64,000 nucleotides of DNA from Streptomyces sp. RB17 (lineage in GTDB: Bacteria > Actinomycetota > Actinomycetes > Streptomycetales > Streptomycetaceae): contig NZ_WEGL01000001.1 of the NCBI RefSeq assembly GCF_009604455.1, positions 1,459,492-1,523,491 on the forward strand, in the 5' to 3' direction. Both the position numbers and the translations under genes were made by a program. Shown here in pieces: positions 49,246 to 57,365 of this stretch. The notes beneath the pieces were generated by a model, which saw only the letters and a program-made list of their open reading frames with translations, did no database searches and was not told the DNA's origin. Positions within the stretch are counted from its first letter, which is position 1; each line of letters opens with the position of its first letter.

Positions 49246-51867
49246 GTGGGGCATGGAGTGCCGGAACTCGTACTGGAATCAAACGGAAGGACCTGGACGC
49301 TGGACCCGTCCAGGCCCTATACCCTCGGCCGCGATCCGCAGGGTGACATCGTCTTCGACGACGCCAGGGTGTCCTGGCGGCACGCCACGGTCAGCTTCAA
49401 CGGCCGCAGTTGGGTCATCGAGGACCATGGCAGCACCAACGGCACGTTCGTGCAGGGCCGGCGGATCCAGCAGACGGAGATCGGGCCGGGTGCGTCGCTG
49501 CACCTCGGCAACGCGACCGACGGACCGCGGCTGAATCTGTCGGGCGCCGCCGTCGGTCAGCAGCAGCCGGCGCCGTACGCGGCGCAGGGCGCCGGGGCGC
49601 CGGGCTGGGCCCAGCAGGCCCCGCAGGTACCGCAGCAGGCACCCGCCGCCGGCCGGCCCGCCGCACAGCAGCAGGCGCAACAGGCACCCGCTCCGCAGCA
49701 GGCCGCACCGCACCAGGCGCCGGCTCAGCAGCAGGGCTGGCAGCAGGCGCCCGCGTTCCCGCAGCAGCAGGCGGGGCCCGCGGATCAGTACGTGCAGAAG
49801 ACGCCCGGTGGTGGCGCGGGGGCGCCGCCGGTCTACGGCGACCGCAGCCCGACCACGTTCCACCAGTTCGCCGTCGGCCGCGTGATGCGCATCGGCCGTG
49901 CCCTGGAGAACGAGCTGGTCGTCTCCGACCTGCAGGTCTCCCGGCACCACGCCGAGTTCCACGCCATGCCCGACGGCCGGCTGGAGATCCGCGACCTCGG
50001 CTCGCACAACGGCACCTACGTCAACGGCCAGCCGATCCCCAAGGGCGGCTCGGTGCAGCTCGGCCCGGCCGACATCGTCGGCGTCGGCCACTCCACCTTC
50101 CGGATCGTCGGCGACCGGCTCGAGGAGTTCGTCGACACCGGTGAGGTCTCCTTCTCCGCGCGCCATCTGACCGTCACGGTCGACGGCGGCAAGCAGATCC
50201 TGAAGGACGTCTCCTTCGGTGTCCCGGAGAAGTCCCTGATCGCGGTCATCGGCCCGTCCGGCTCCGGCAAGTCGACGCTGCTCAAGGCGCTCACCGGCTA
50301 CCGGCCCGCCAACCAGGGCGAGGTGCTGTACGACAACCGCAACCTGTACAAGCAGTTCGCCGAGCTGCGCCAGCGCATCGGTCTGGTCCCGCAGGACGAC
50401 ATCCTGCACAAGGAGCTGACCGTCAAGAAGGCCCTGAAGTACGCGGCCAAGCTGCGCTTCCCGTCCGACACCACCGCGGCCGAGCGCGACGCCCGCATCG
50501 ACGAGGTGCTGCGCGAGCTGAAGCTGGACATCCACAAGGACAAGAAGGTCACCTCCCTGTCCGGCGGCCAGCGCAAGCGCGTGTCCGTGGCCCTGGAGCT
50601 GCTCACCAAGCCGTCGCTGATCTTCCTGGACGAGCCGACGTCCGGCCTCGACCCGGGCATGGACCGCGATGTCATGCAGCTGCTGCGCGGCCTCGCCGAC
50701 GACGGGCGCACCGTGCTGGTCGTCACCCACTCGGTGGCCGAGCTCGCGCTGTGCGACAAGCTGCTGGTGATGGCGCCGGGCGGCGCGGTCGCGTACTTCG
50801 GCCCGCCGGAGGAGGCGCTGAACTTCTTCGGCTACGACAGCTGGGCCGACGTCTTCTCCGCCTTCGAGAACTACCGCGACTACGACTGGTCGGGCCGCTG
50901 GAAGGGCTCGCAGCACTACCAGATGTACGCCGCGGACGTGGACGCGGTCGCCCCGCAGGCCGTACACATGCCTCCGCCGCAGGCCATCAAGCCGCCCAAG
51001 CCGCAGTCGTGGGGCTCGCAGCTGATGACGCTGATCCGGCGCTATGTGTCGGTCATCGTCTCCGACAAGGGCTTCCTGGCGCTGACGGTGATCCTGCCGG
51101 CGGTGCTCGGTGCGGTCAGCCTGCTGATCGACCACAAGCACGGCCTGCTGGTCAATCCGGCGGTCAACCCGAGGACCGGACTGCACATCCCGAACGGCAC
51201 GGCCACCACGGTGCTGCTGATCCTCGCGGTCGGCGCGTGCTTCGCGGGCGCCGCGAACTCCGTCCGTGAGCTGATCAAGGAACGGGTGATCTACGAGCGG
51301 GAGCGCGCGACCGGCCTGTCCCGGTCGGCGTACCTGATGTCCAAGGTGGTCGTGCTCGGTGCCGTCACGGTGCTGCAGGGCCTGATGGTCGGTGTGATCG
51401 GCTTCTCCAGCCGCGAGATCCCCGACCAGGGACTCGTCCTCGGTGGCTCCACCCTCTTCGAGCTGTGCGTGCCGATCATGGCGCTCGGCTTCACCTCGAT
51501 GATGGTCGGCCTGGTGATCTCCTCGCTGGTGAAGACCGCCGAGAAGACCATGCCGCTGCTCGTGATGTTCGCGATCATCCAGGTCGTCTTCACCGGCTGC
51601 CTCTTCACCCTGCACGGCACGTTCGGCGTCAACGAGTTCTCGTACCTGATGCCGTCGCGCTGGGCGGTGGCCGCGGCCGGCGCCACGCTGGACTTCAACA
51701 ACATCGCCCCGAACACCGACGACCCGACCAGCACGGACCCGCTGTGGAACCACACCGCCGGGGCCTGGACGCTGGACATGATCGCGCTCATCGCGCTCGG
51801 CGTCGTCTGCGGCTTCTTCGTGGCCCGCTTCCTGCGCCGCCACGAACCGGAGGTCATGCGCAAGTAA
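49246..51867 (+). CDS. ABC transporter with two N-terminal FHA domains (Rv1747-like)
   Basis: The 873-aa fusion protein reads as follows. FHA-1 covers about residues 24-95 (TLGRDP, SWRH, STNGTF); a Gln/Pro/Ala-rich linker runs about 105-190; FHA-2 covers about 205-290 (RIGRAL, SRHH, SHNGTY). The ABC domain follows (Walker A GPSGSGKST at 336-344, LSGGQRKR, Walker B IFLDEPTSGLD). The ABC2 permease with six spans starts from about residue 605. This is the plan of Mycobacterium Rv1747, whose FHA domains bind Ser/Thr-kinase targets to regulate export. It is therefore probably controlled by phosphorylation and exports a lipid or envelope precursor. The GTG at 49246 follows TCGGGGGA. Confidence 0.93.
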   Translation: MGHGVPELVLESNGRTWTLDPSRPYTLGRDPQGDIVFDDARVSWRHATVSFNGRSWVIEDHGSTNGTFVQGRRIQQTEIGPGASLHLGNATDGPRLNLSGAAVGQQQPAPYAAQGAGAPGWAQQAPQVPQQAPAAGRPAAQQQAQQAPAPQQAAPHQAPAQQQGWQQAPAFPQQQAGPADQYVQKTPGGGAGAPPVYGDRSPTTFHQFAVGRVMRIGRALENELVVSDLQVSRHHAEFHAMPDGRLEIRDLGSHNGTYVNGQPIPKGGSVQLGPADIVGVGHSTFRIVGDRLEEFVDTGEVSFSARHLTVTVDGGKQILKDVSFGVPEKSLIAVIGPSGSGKSTLLKALTGYRPANQGEVLYDNRNLYKQFAELRQRIGLVPQDDILHKELTVKKALKYAAKLRFPSDTTAAERDARIDEVLRELKLDIHKDKKVTSLSGGQRKRVSVALELLTKPSLIFLDEPTSGLDPGMDRDVMQLLRGLADDGRTVLVVTHSVAELALCDKLLVMAPGGAVAYFGPPEEALNFFGYDSWADVFSAFENYRDYDWSGRWKGSQHYQMYAADVDAVAPQAVHMPPPQAIKPPKPQSWGSQLMTLIRRYVSVIVSDKGFLALTVILPAVLGAVSLLIDHKHGLLVNPAVNPRTGLHIPNGTATTVLLILAVGACFAGAANSVRELIKERVIYERERATGLSRSAYLMSKVVVLGAVTVLQGLMVGVIGFSSREIPDQGLVLGGSTLFELCVPIMALGFTSMMVGLVISSLVKTAEKTMPLLVMFAIIQVVFTGCLFTLHGTFGVNEFSYLMPSRWAVAAAGATLDFNNIAPNTDDPTSTDPLWNHTAGAWTLDMIALIALGVVCGFFVARFLRRHEPEVMRK

Positions 51868-51884
51868 CCGCGCCCCGTACGACA

Positions 51885-51921
51885 CGAAGGGCGGCACCCC
51901 GCGATGGGGTGCCGCCCTTCG
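51885..51921. terminator. 16-bp bidirectional hairpin terminator
   Basis: CGAAGGGCGGCACCCC (51885-51900) pairs perfectly with 51906-51921 around GCGAT. It sits between the convergent FHA-ABC and transglycosylase genes and serves both. Confidence 0.85.
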
Positions 51922-51951
51922 GCGTCACGTGTCCGAGGTCCGCGCCAGGCC

Positions 51952-52722
51952 TCAGTACGCGCTGTTGACGTTGTCCATCGAGCCGTACCGGTGCGCCGCG
52001 TAGTTGCAGGCGGCCGTGATGTTGGCGACCGGGTCGTAGATGTTCCACGACGTGCCGGAGACGTGGTACGTACGGAAGGTCGGGTCGATGACCTGGAGCA
52101 GCCCCTTGGACGGGATGCCGTTCTGGGCGTTGATGTCCCAGTTGTTGATGGCGCTGGGGTTGCCGGAGGACTCACGCATGATGTTGCGGTAGATGCCGTT
52201 GTAGCTGCCGGGGATGCCCTTGGCGCGCAGGATGTCCAGCGACTGCCGGATCCAGCCGTCCAGGTTGTTCGCGTAGGTCTTCGCGGCGACCGGCTGCATG
52301 TCGATGCGCTGGGCGGAGCGGCTCGCGGTTTCCTTGGCGGCGCGGTCCTGCGCGGCCTTCTTGGCGTCGGCGTCGGCGGCGGCCTTCTTCGCGGCCTCGG
52401 CGCGCTGCTTGGCGGCGGCGGCCTCGTCGGCGGCCTTCTTCTGCGCCGCGAACGTGTCGAGCTTGACCGTCTCGGGGGCGAGCTGGTCGGTGACCGTGCC
52501 CTTGACGTTCTTCAGCGTCGTGCCGGCGGCGACCTGGGCCGCGGCGGCCGGGGCACCGGTGGTGACGGTGTCGGCGTTGCCCGGGACGGCCGAGAGGGCG
52601 ATGGCGGCGGTGCCGAGGCAGGCGACACCGGCGATGCCGATCTTGTGCTGCTTGGTCAGGGCGAGACTATGAGCACGGTTGAGGATGTTCTTATGAGCAC
52701 GGTTGAGGATGTTCTTGGGCAT
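51952..52722 (-). CDS. Secreted SLT-type transglycosylase (cell-wall hydrolase)
   Basis: In this 256-aa protein a signal region (about residues 1-49) carries an exact duplicate of KNILNRAH. An Ala/Lys/Glu-rich coiled helix follows (about 80-140), then a lytic transglycosylase domain (about 155-256) with catalytic Glu in IMRESSGNPSAINNWD and GLLQVIDPTF. It should cleave peptidoglycan glycan chains during growth or spore germination. AGAGGTCC precedes the ATG at 52722. Its upstream region carries a promoter and a structured RNA leader, so expression is probably controlled after transcription starts. Confidence 0.88.
   Translation of the reverse strand: MPKNILNRAHKNILNRAHSLALTKQHKIGIAGVACLGTAAIALSAVPGNADTVTTGAPAAAAQVAAGTTLKNVKGTVTDQLAPETVKLDTFAAQKKAADEAAAAKQRAEAAKKAAADADAKKAAQDRAAKETASRSAQRIDMQPVAAKTYANNLDGWIRQSLDILRAKGIPGSYNGIYRNIMRESSGNPSAINNWDINAQNGIPSKGLLQVIDPTFRTYHVSGTSWNIYDPVANITAACNYAAHRYGSMDNVNSAY
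52669..52716 (-). repeat. Exact 24-bp tandem duplication in the signal-peptide code
   Basis: ATGAGCACGGTTGAGG plus GATGTTCTT-type bases occur twice in direct succession (52669-52692 and 52693-52716) with no mismatch, duplicating eight codons (KNILNRAH) in the signal region. Confidence 0.9.
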
Positions 52723-52751
52723 AGCTGATGGACCTCTTCGATAGCGCGGAG

Positions 52752-52829
52752 GTCGCTCCTGCGTCCGCCGGGGGAATCGGCTCCTCCCACACGAACGCCG
52801 CGGGCCGGTGACCCACGGCGCTGAGCGAC
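52752..52829 (-). promoter_or_regulatory. Structured 5' leader RNA (candidate riboswitch) of the transglycosylase
   Basis: On the minus strand, GTCGCTC (52829-52823) can pair with GAGCGAC (52758-52752), closing a multi-branched structure. Inside are the hairpin CGCCGtGGG/CCCgCGGCG (about 52820-52796), a stem GCGTTCG/CGGACGC and a short GGGA/TCCC stem. The leader ends 29 nt before the ATG. Streptomyces muralytic-enzyme genes such as rpfA are known to carry riboswitch-like leaders, including a c-di-AMP-sensing type; whether this belongs to that class I cannot confirm. Confidence 0.55.
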
Positions 52830-52836
52830 GGAAGCA

Positions 52837-52867
52837 ATTCTTAGCTGGCGCAAAATTTGGTGGCAAA
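52837..52867 (-). promoter_or_regulatory. Putative vegetative promoter of the transglycosylase
   Basis: TTTGCC (minus strand, 52867-52862) and TAAGAAT (52843-52837) are separated by 18 bases. Transcription would start near 52830, directly at the first arm of the leader structure. Confidence 0.45.
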
Positions 52868-52909
52868 GGTGTGACGTACGATCCTCCTTAGTGGATCACG
52901 GAAGGGCAA

Positions 52910-52939
52910 AACGGGACAGACTGGACCGTCTGTCCCGTT
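52910..52939 (-). terminator. 12-bp hairpin with U4 tract after the QueA-like gene
   Basis: AACGGGACAGAC (52910-52921) pairs perfectly with GTCTGTCCCGTT (52928-52939) around TGGACC. On the minus strand the hairpin is followed by TTTT, so it terminates the QueA-like/SDR transcript (stop at 53023). Confidence 0.8.
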
Positions 52940-53022
52940 CATGCGGGGAGGGTTTATCTCCTATGTCTCTTCGTACGTGATGTGGACCCTATGCGCGGGC
53001 TCACATCGGAGACGAAACAGTT

Positions 53023-54105
53023 TCACCAGGAGTTGCCATCGCAACGCTCTGTGTGAGGGTTCTCCGCCGGGAGGATGAGATGCACGTCGCCGAACTCGTG
53101 CCACAGGTAGAGCCCGCTGAGCGCCTCCTCGTAGGCACGGTCGACCGTCGCCTGCCCCGCGACCGCTTCCAGCATCAGCAGATGCGAGGCCTCCGGCTCG
53201 TGCAGCCCGGTCAGCAGCCCGTCCACCACCCGCACCCCACGCTCAGGCGTCACGACCAGATCCGTCCACCCCTCGGCCGCCCGCACCACCCCGTCCGGCC
53301 CGGCCGCCGACTCCACGGCCCGCACGGCGGTCGTGCCCACGGCCACCACCCGTCCCCCGCTCGCCCGCACCGCGTTGATCAGCCGCGCCGACGCCTCCGG
53401 CACCGCGAACCGCTCCGGATACGGCGGCTCGTGCGCCTCCGCCGACGCCACCCCCGTGTGCAGGGTGACCGGCGCGAACTGCACACCCCGGCTCACCAGC
53501 TCCGCCACCAGGCCCGCGGTGAAGGGGCGGGCCGCACTCGGCATCTCCGCGCTGCCCGACCCGTCCGGCGACGGCAGCGCGAACACCGTCTGGTACACCG
53601 ACAGCGGCTGGTCGTGCTCCGTGTAGGAGTAGCGAATGGGCCGCCCGTGCACGCGCAGCATCGTGAGCACGTCCCCGTCCGAACGGGCCCACCACAACCG
53701 CTCCCCGCGCGGGCTCACCGGTTCCTCCAGCACCAGCCGTCCGGTCCCGGGCAGCACCACCTCGGTATCCGCACGCGTGCCCGTACGCGCGCGCGTGGTA
53801 CCGCGCCCGTCCGGTTCCCGCAGCTCGACCGCCCACCGGCCGTCGTCCCCGCGCGTGGAGAAGTGCACCACCACGCGCGCGTGCCCGACCCGCCCGTCCA
53901 CCGCGGCGGCCAGCGTGGGCGAGGTGTTCACCACCAGCAGGTCCCCGGCCCGCAGCAGCAGCGGCAGCTCCCGGAACCCGTGATGCGTCACCTCCGTACC
54001 CCGCGACACCAGCAGTCGTACGGCGTCCCGGCCCAGCCCCGGACCCCGCTGCTCGACGGGCACGCGCGCGGACAGCCCCTCCGGTACGCGCACGAACGTC
54101 CTCAT
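53023..54105 (-). CDS. QueA-like protein with degenerate signature motifs
   Basis: The 360-aa protein is clearly homologous to S-adenosylmethionine:tRNA ribosyltransferase-isomerase: it has YQTVFAL, VTLHTG, VGTTAVRAVE and VVDGLLTGLHEPEASHLLML in order. Two hallmark motifs are changed. The NDTRVIPARL-type motif reads VVNTSPTLAAAV (about residues 57-68), and TAGLHFT reads TAGLVAEL. An insertion separates YQTVF from TAGL. Epoxyqueuosine synthesis is therefore doubtful, and no other queuosine gene is present here. The ATG overlaps the upstream SDR stop (ATGA). A U-tract hairpin follows the gene. Confidence 0.8.
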   Translation of the reverse strand: MRTFVRVPEGLSARVPVEQRGPGLGRDAVRLLVSRGTEVTHHGFRELPLLLRAGDLLVVNTSPTLAAAVDGRVGHARVVVHFSTRGDDGRWAVELREPDGRGTTRARTGTRADTEVVLPGTGRLVLEEPVSPRGERLWWARSDGDVLTMLRVHGRPIRYSYTEHDQPLSVYQTVFALPSPDGSGSAEMPSAARPFTAGLVAELVSRGVQFAPVTLHTGVASAEAHEPPYPERFAVPEASARLINAVRASGGRVVAVGTTAVRAVESAAGPDGVVRAAEGWTDLVVTPERGVRVVDGLLTGLHEPEASHLLMLEAVAGQATVDRAYEEALSGLYLWHEFGDVHLILPAENPHTERCDGNSW

Positions 54106-54797
54106 CGCCGCTCCAGCAGCGCCGGCGCCGCGTACCGCCCACTGGCCGGCCGCTCGTCGAGCAGCCGCAGGAACGCCGGTACGACCGTGTCCGGCGCCGG
54201 ACGCGGATCGTCGTCACCGGGTACGGCCGCCGCGTACAGGTCCGTCGCCATGTCCCCGGGATCCACCGCCCACACCCGCAGGCCGGGCTCCTCCACGCCC
54301 AGCACCGCCGCCAGCTGGTCCAGGGCCGCCTTCGAGGCGCCGTAGCCGCCCCAGGTCCCGTACGCCTCGGCCGCCGCGTCCGAGCTGACCGCGACCACCG
54401 TCCCGGCCGGCGACTCCCGCAGCAGCGGCAGCGCCTCACGGACCAGGCCCAGCGCGGCCACCACGTTCACCTCCAGCGCCCGCCGCAGTCCCTCCAGGGG
54501 CAGCTCCGCCAGCCGCACCAGCGGCTCGGCACCCAGCGCGCTCGCATTGCTGACCAGCAGGTCGAGCCCGCCCAGCCGGCGCGCGGCCGCCACCAGCGCG
54601 GCCCGGTGCCCGGCATCCGTCACATCCCCCGCCGGCGCCTCCACGCGCGTGCCGTGCCCGGCGAGGCTCTCCGCGGTCTCCTCGAGGGCCTCGGCGCCTC
54701 GGGCGTCGAGCACCAGATCCCAGCCCCGCGCGGCCAGCGCCGCTCCGAGCGCCCGCCCCAGGCCCTTCGAGGCCCCCGTGATGATCGCCACCGGCAT
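54102..54797 (-). CDS. SDR family oxidoreductase coupled to the QueA-like gene
   Basis: This 231-aa classical SDR has TGASKGLG (residues 8-15), SNAS in strand 4, catalytic Ser in VAVSSDA and Tyr/Lys in YGASK. The C-terminus is short, as in YciK/YdfG-like members. Substrate unknown. The ATG at 54797 lies at the start of the first beta-strand (MPVAIITGAS), the best family fit; GAGGGGACGG is upstream. Its stop overlaps the QueA-like start, so the two are translated together and may share a pathway. Confidence 0.87.
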   Translation of the reverse strand: MPVAIITGASKGLGRALGAALAARGWDLVLDARGAEALEETAESLAGHGTRVEAPAGDVTDAGHRAALVAAARRLGGLDLLVSNASALGAEPLVRLAELPLEGLRRALEVNVVAALGLVREALPLLRESPAGTVVAVSSDAAAEAYGTWGGYGASKAALDQLAAVLGVEEPGLRVWAVDPGDMATDLYAAAVPGDDDPRPAPDTVVPAFLRLLDERPASGRYAAPALLERR

Positions 54798-55024
54798 GAC
54801 TACCGTCCCCTCGTCGCCCTCCGCCTCCTTCGGGCGGTGACCACAACCTAGGAACGGCACCGCCTCGGCCGCCTCGGACGCGGGCCGCAAACCGCAGGGG
54901 CCCTTCGGCGTACACCGCACGTCCGGGGCCCCGGGACCTAGGCCGCCCGCCCTAGGGCCGGCGGACCGGGCCCCGCCGCCACAGGTCCGATCCGCTTGTC
55001 ACACCCCGCCGGTACCGTGAGGAC

Positions 55025-56170
55025 ATGAGTCAAGGCCCCCGGTCCGGCCTCGCGGCGGTCAGTTCCGCGCTGCTGGCCATGAGCAGGCATCTGGAGGTGC
55101 GCGACGTCCTGAAGACGATCGTCGCCTCCGCACGCGAACTGCTCGACGCGCAGTACGCCGCCCTCGGCGTCCCCGACGACCACGGCGGCTTCGCCCAGTT
55201 CGTCGTCGACGGCGTCAGCGACGAGCAGTGGCGCGCCATCGGCCCGCTACCGCGCCAGCACGGCATCCTCGCCGCAATGCTGCGCGAGGCGAAGACCGAG
55301 CGCCTCGCCGACGTGCGCAAGGACCCCCGCTTCGAGGGCTGGCCGGCCGCCCACCCGGACCTGGCCGACTTCCTCGGCCTGCCCATCCGCGACGGCGACG
55401 AGGTCATCGGAGCCCTCTTCCTGGCCAACAAGAACTGCCCCAAGCCGGAAGGGAGCTGCGGGTTCACCGAGGAGGACCAGGACCTCCTCGCCATCCTCGC
55501 CCAGCACGCCGCCATCGCCCTGACCAACGCCCGGCTCTACGAACGCAGCCGCGAACTCACCATCGCCGAGGAACGCTCCCGGCTCGCCCACGAACTGCAC
55601 GACGCGGTCAGCCAGAAACTCTTCTCGCTGCGCCTGACCGCCCAGGCCGCGGCGGCCCTCGTCGACCGCGACCCCGCCCGCGCCAAGGGCGAACTCCACC
55701 AGGTCGCCGCGCTCGCCGCCGAGGCCGCCGACGAACTGCGCGCCGCCGTCGTGGAGTTGCGCCCCGCCGCCCTGGACGAGGACGGCCTGATCGCCACCCT
55801 GCGCACCCAGACCCAGGTCCTCGACCGCGCCCACACCGCGCGCGTGACCTTCAGCTGCAACGGCTTCCGCGCCCTGCCCGCCGCCCAGGAGGAAGCCCTC
55901 CTCAGGGTCGCCCAGGAAGCCCTGCACAACGCCCTGCGTCACTCCGGTGCCGAACACGTCGAGGTGGCCGTGGAGCGGCGCGGCGGCGGAATCGTGCTGC
56001 GCGTCACCGACGACGGCAGCGGCTTCGACCCGAAGGCGGTCCGCCGCGCCGGACGGCATCTGGGCCTGGTCTCGATGCGCGACCGCACGAGCGGCGTCGG
56101 CGGCACGCTGACCGTGGAATCGGTGCCCGGCAAGGGCACCACGATCGAGATGGAGGTCCCCGGTGGCTGA
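55025..56170 (+). CDS. GAF-domain sensor histidine kinase
   Basis: In this 381-aa cytoplasmic kinase a GAF domain (about residues 20-168) is followed by a HisKA_3 dimerisation domain (phospho-His in LAHELHDAVSQKLFSLRL, near residue 196) and a HATPase_c domain (N-box QEALHNALRHSGAEHVEV, G-box GSGFDP). There is no membrane span. DevS-like GAF kinases sense redox or small ligands, but no haem ligand can be assigned here. GTGAGGAC precedes the ATG. It overlaps the response-regulator gene by 8 bp. Confidence 0.93.
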   Translation: MSQGPRSGLAAVSSALLAMSRHLEVRDVLKTIVASARELLDAQYAALGVPDDHGGFAQFVVDGVSDEQWRAIGPLPRQHGILAAMLREAKTERLADVRKDPRFEGWPAAHPDLADFLGLPIRDGDEVIGALFLANKNCPKPEGSCGFTEEDQDLLAILAQHAAIALTNARLYERSRELTIAEERSRLAHELHDAVSQKLFSLRLTAQAAAALVDRDPARAKGELHQVAALAAEAADELRAAVVELRPAALDEDGLIATLRTQTQVLDRAHTARVTFSCNGFRALPAAQEEALLRVAQEALHNALRHSGAEHVEVAVERRGGGIVLRVTDDGSGFDPKAVRRAGRHLGLVSMRDRTSGVGGTLTVESVPGKGTTIEMEVPGG

Positions 56171-56804
56171 CGCAATCAGGGTGCTGCTCGTCGACGACCA
56201 CCAGGTCGTCCGCCGGGGCCTGCGCACCTTCCTGGAGGTGCAGGACGACATCGAGGTCGTCGGCGAGGCCGCCGACGGCGCCGAGGGAGTCGCCCGCGCC
56301 GAGGAACTGCGCCCGGACATCGTCCTGATGGACGTCAAGATGCCGGGCATGGACGGCGTCGAGGCCCTGCGCAAGCTGCGCGAACTCGACAACCCCGCGC
56401 GCGTGCTCATCGTCACCAGCTTCACCGAGCAGCGCACGGTCGTACCGGCCCTGCGCGCGGGCGCCGCCGGGTACGTCTACAAGGACGTGGACCCCGACGC
56501 CCTCGCCGGCGCCATCCGCTCCGTGCACGCCGGCCACATCCTGCTCCAGCCGGAGGTCGCCGGCGCCCTGCTCTCCCAGGAGGAGGCCAACTCCGGCCAG
56601 AGCAGGGGCGGTTCGCTCACCGACCGGGAACGCGAGGTGCTCGGCCTGATCGCGGACGGCCGTTCCAACCGCGAGATCGCCCGCGCCCTCGTCCTGTCCG
56701 AGAAGACCGTCAAGACGCATGTCTCCAACATCCTGATGAAACTCGACCTCGCCGACCGCACCCAGGCCGCGCTGTGGGCCGTACGCCACGGCGTGACCGG
56801 CTGA
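56163..56804 (+). CDS. NarL/LuxR-family response regulator
   Basis: In this 213-aa protein the receiver domain has DDHQ near the start, the phospho-Asp in VLMDVKMPG (about residue 57) and Lys in YVYKDVD. The C-terminal LuxR-type helix-turn-helix is LTDREREVLGLIADGRSNREIARALVLSEKTVKTHVSNIL (about residues 146-185). The GTG start lies inside the kinase gene, with GGAGGTCCCCG upstream, so the pair is translationally coupled. chpE follows after 159 bp in the same direction. Confidence 0.94.
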   Translation: MADAIRVLLVDDHQVVRRGLRTFLEVQDDIEVVGEAADGAEGVARAEELRPDIVLMDVKMPGMDGVEALRKLRELDNPARVLIVTSFTEQRTVVPALRAGAAGYVYKDVDPDALAGAIRSVHAGHILLQPEVAGALLSQEEANSGQSRGGSLTDREREVLGLIADGRSNREIARALVLSEKTVKTHVSNILMKLDLADRTQAALWAVRHGVTG

Positions 56805-56963
56805 CACGCCCTCCCCAAGGCCTCACCCACGGCAACAGCCCAGGCTGAGATTCATACCGTCGTGGGAATGTCACCCGGACGGCGCATCCTTCGGCGATCT
56901 CCGCCGTTCTCCAGTGCGTGCTGCGGCGAACCGCCGCGGTGAACGTCTAGGAGGGGTTGGACA

Positions 56964-57209
56964 GTGAAGAACCTGAAGAAGGCCGCGGCCGTGACGATGG
57001 TGGCCGGTGGTCTGGTGGCCGCCGGTGCGGGGATGGCCTCTGCCACGGAGGGTGCCCACGCGTGCGGCGACGCCCAGGGCTCCCCGGGCGTCATCTCGGG
57101 CAACGTCATCCAGGCCCCGGTGCACGTCCCGGTGAACGCCGTCGGCAACAGCGTGAGCGTGATCGGCGTGCTGAACCCGGCCTTCGGCAACCTCGGCATC
57201 AACCACTGA
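56964..57209 (+). CDS. chpE: Short chaplin ChpE
   Basis: The 81-aa protein has a signal peptide (NLKKAAAVTMVAGGLVAAG then AGMASA, cut near residue 27) and one chaplin domain: GSPGVISGNVIQAPVHVPVN followed by AVGNSVSVIGVLNPAFGN. Chaplins assemble into amyloid-like fibres on aerial hyphae and spores. ChpE is the short chaplin lacking the usual Cys pair; the two conserved positions are Ala and Leu/Gly here. A single cysteine at residue 34 (AHACGDAQG) lies outside the chaplin core. GGAGGGGTTGG precedes the GTG. A strong hairpin follows. Confidence 0.95.
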   Translation: MKNLKKAAAVTMVAGGLVAAGAGMASATEGAHACGDAQGSPGVISGNVIQAPVHVPVNAVGNSVSVIGVLNPAFGNLGINH

Positions 57210-57232
57210 GGTCCGGCCGACACTGACCAGAG

Positions 57233-57260
57233 AGGCCTCCCGGTGCCCACCGGGAGGCCT
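57233..57260 (+). terminator. 12-13 bp hairpin terminator after chpE
   Basis: AGGCCTCCCGGT (57233-57244) pairs with ACCGGGAGGCCT (57249-57260), 23 nt after the chpE stop. A second hairpin, CGCGGGGG/CCCCCGCG (57283-57302), follows and resembles other repeats of the genome. Confidence 0.8.
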
Positions 57261-57365
57261 GTCATGTTCGTTCGCCGCGCATCGCGGGGGCGCACCCCCG
57301 CGGCGGAGCCGCAGATCGCCACACCCCCGCGCCCCTGAGCCGGTGCACTCGCCCCAGCCCTCCCG

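Noticed and set aside
49279..51897. An 872-codon minus-strand open frame opposite the FHA-ABC gene
   Set aside because: It is a shadow of the plus-strand gene, with no recognisable domain.
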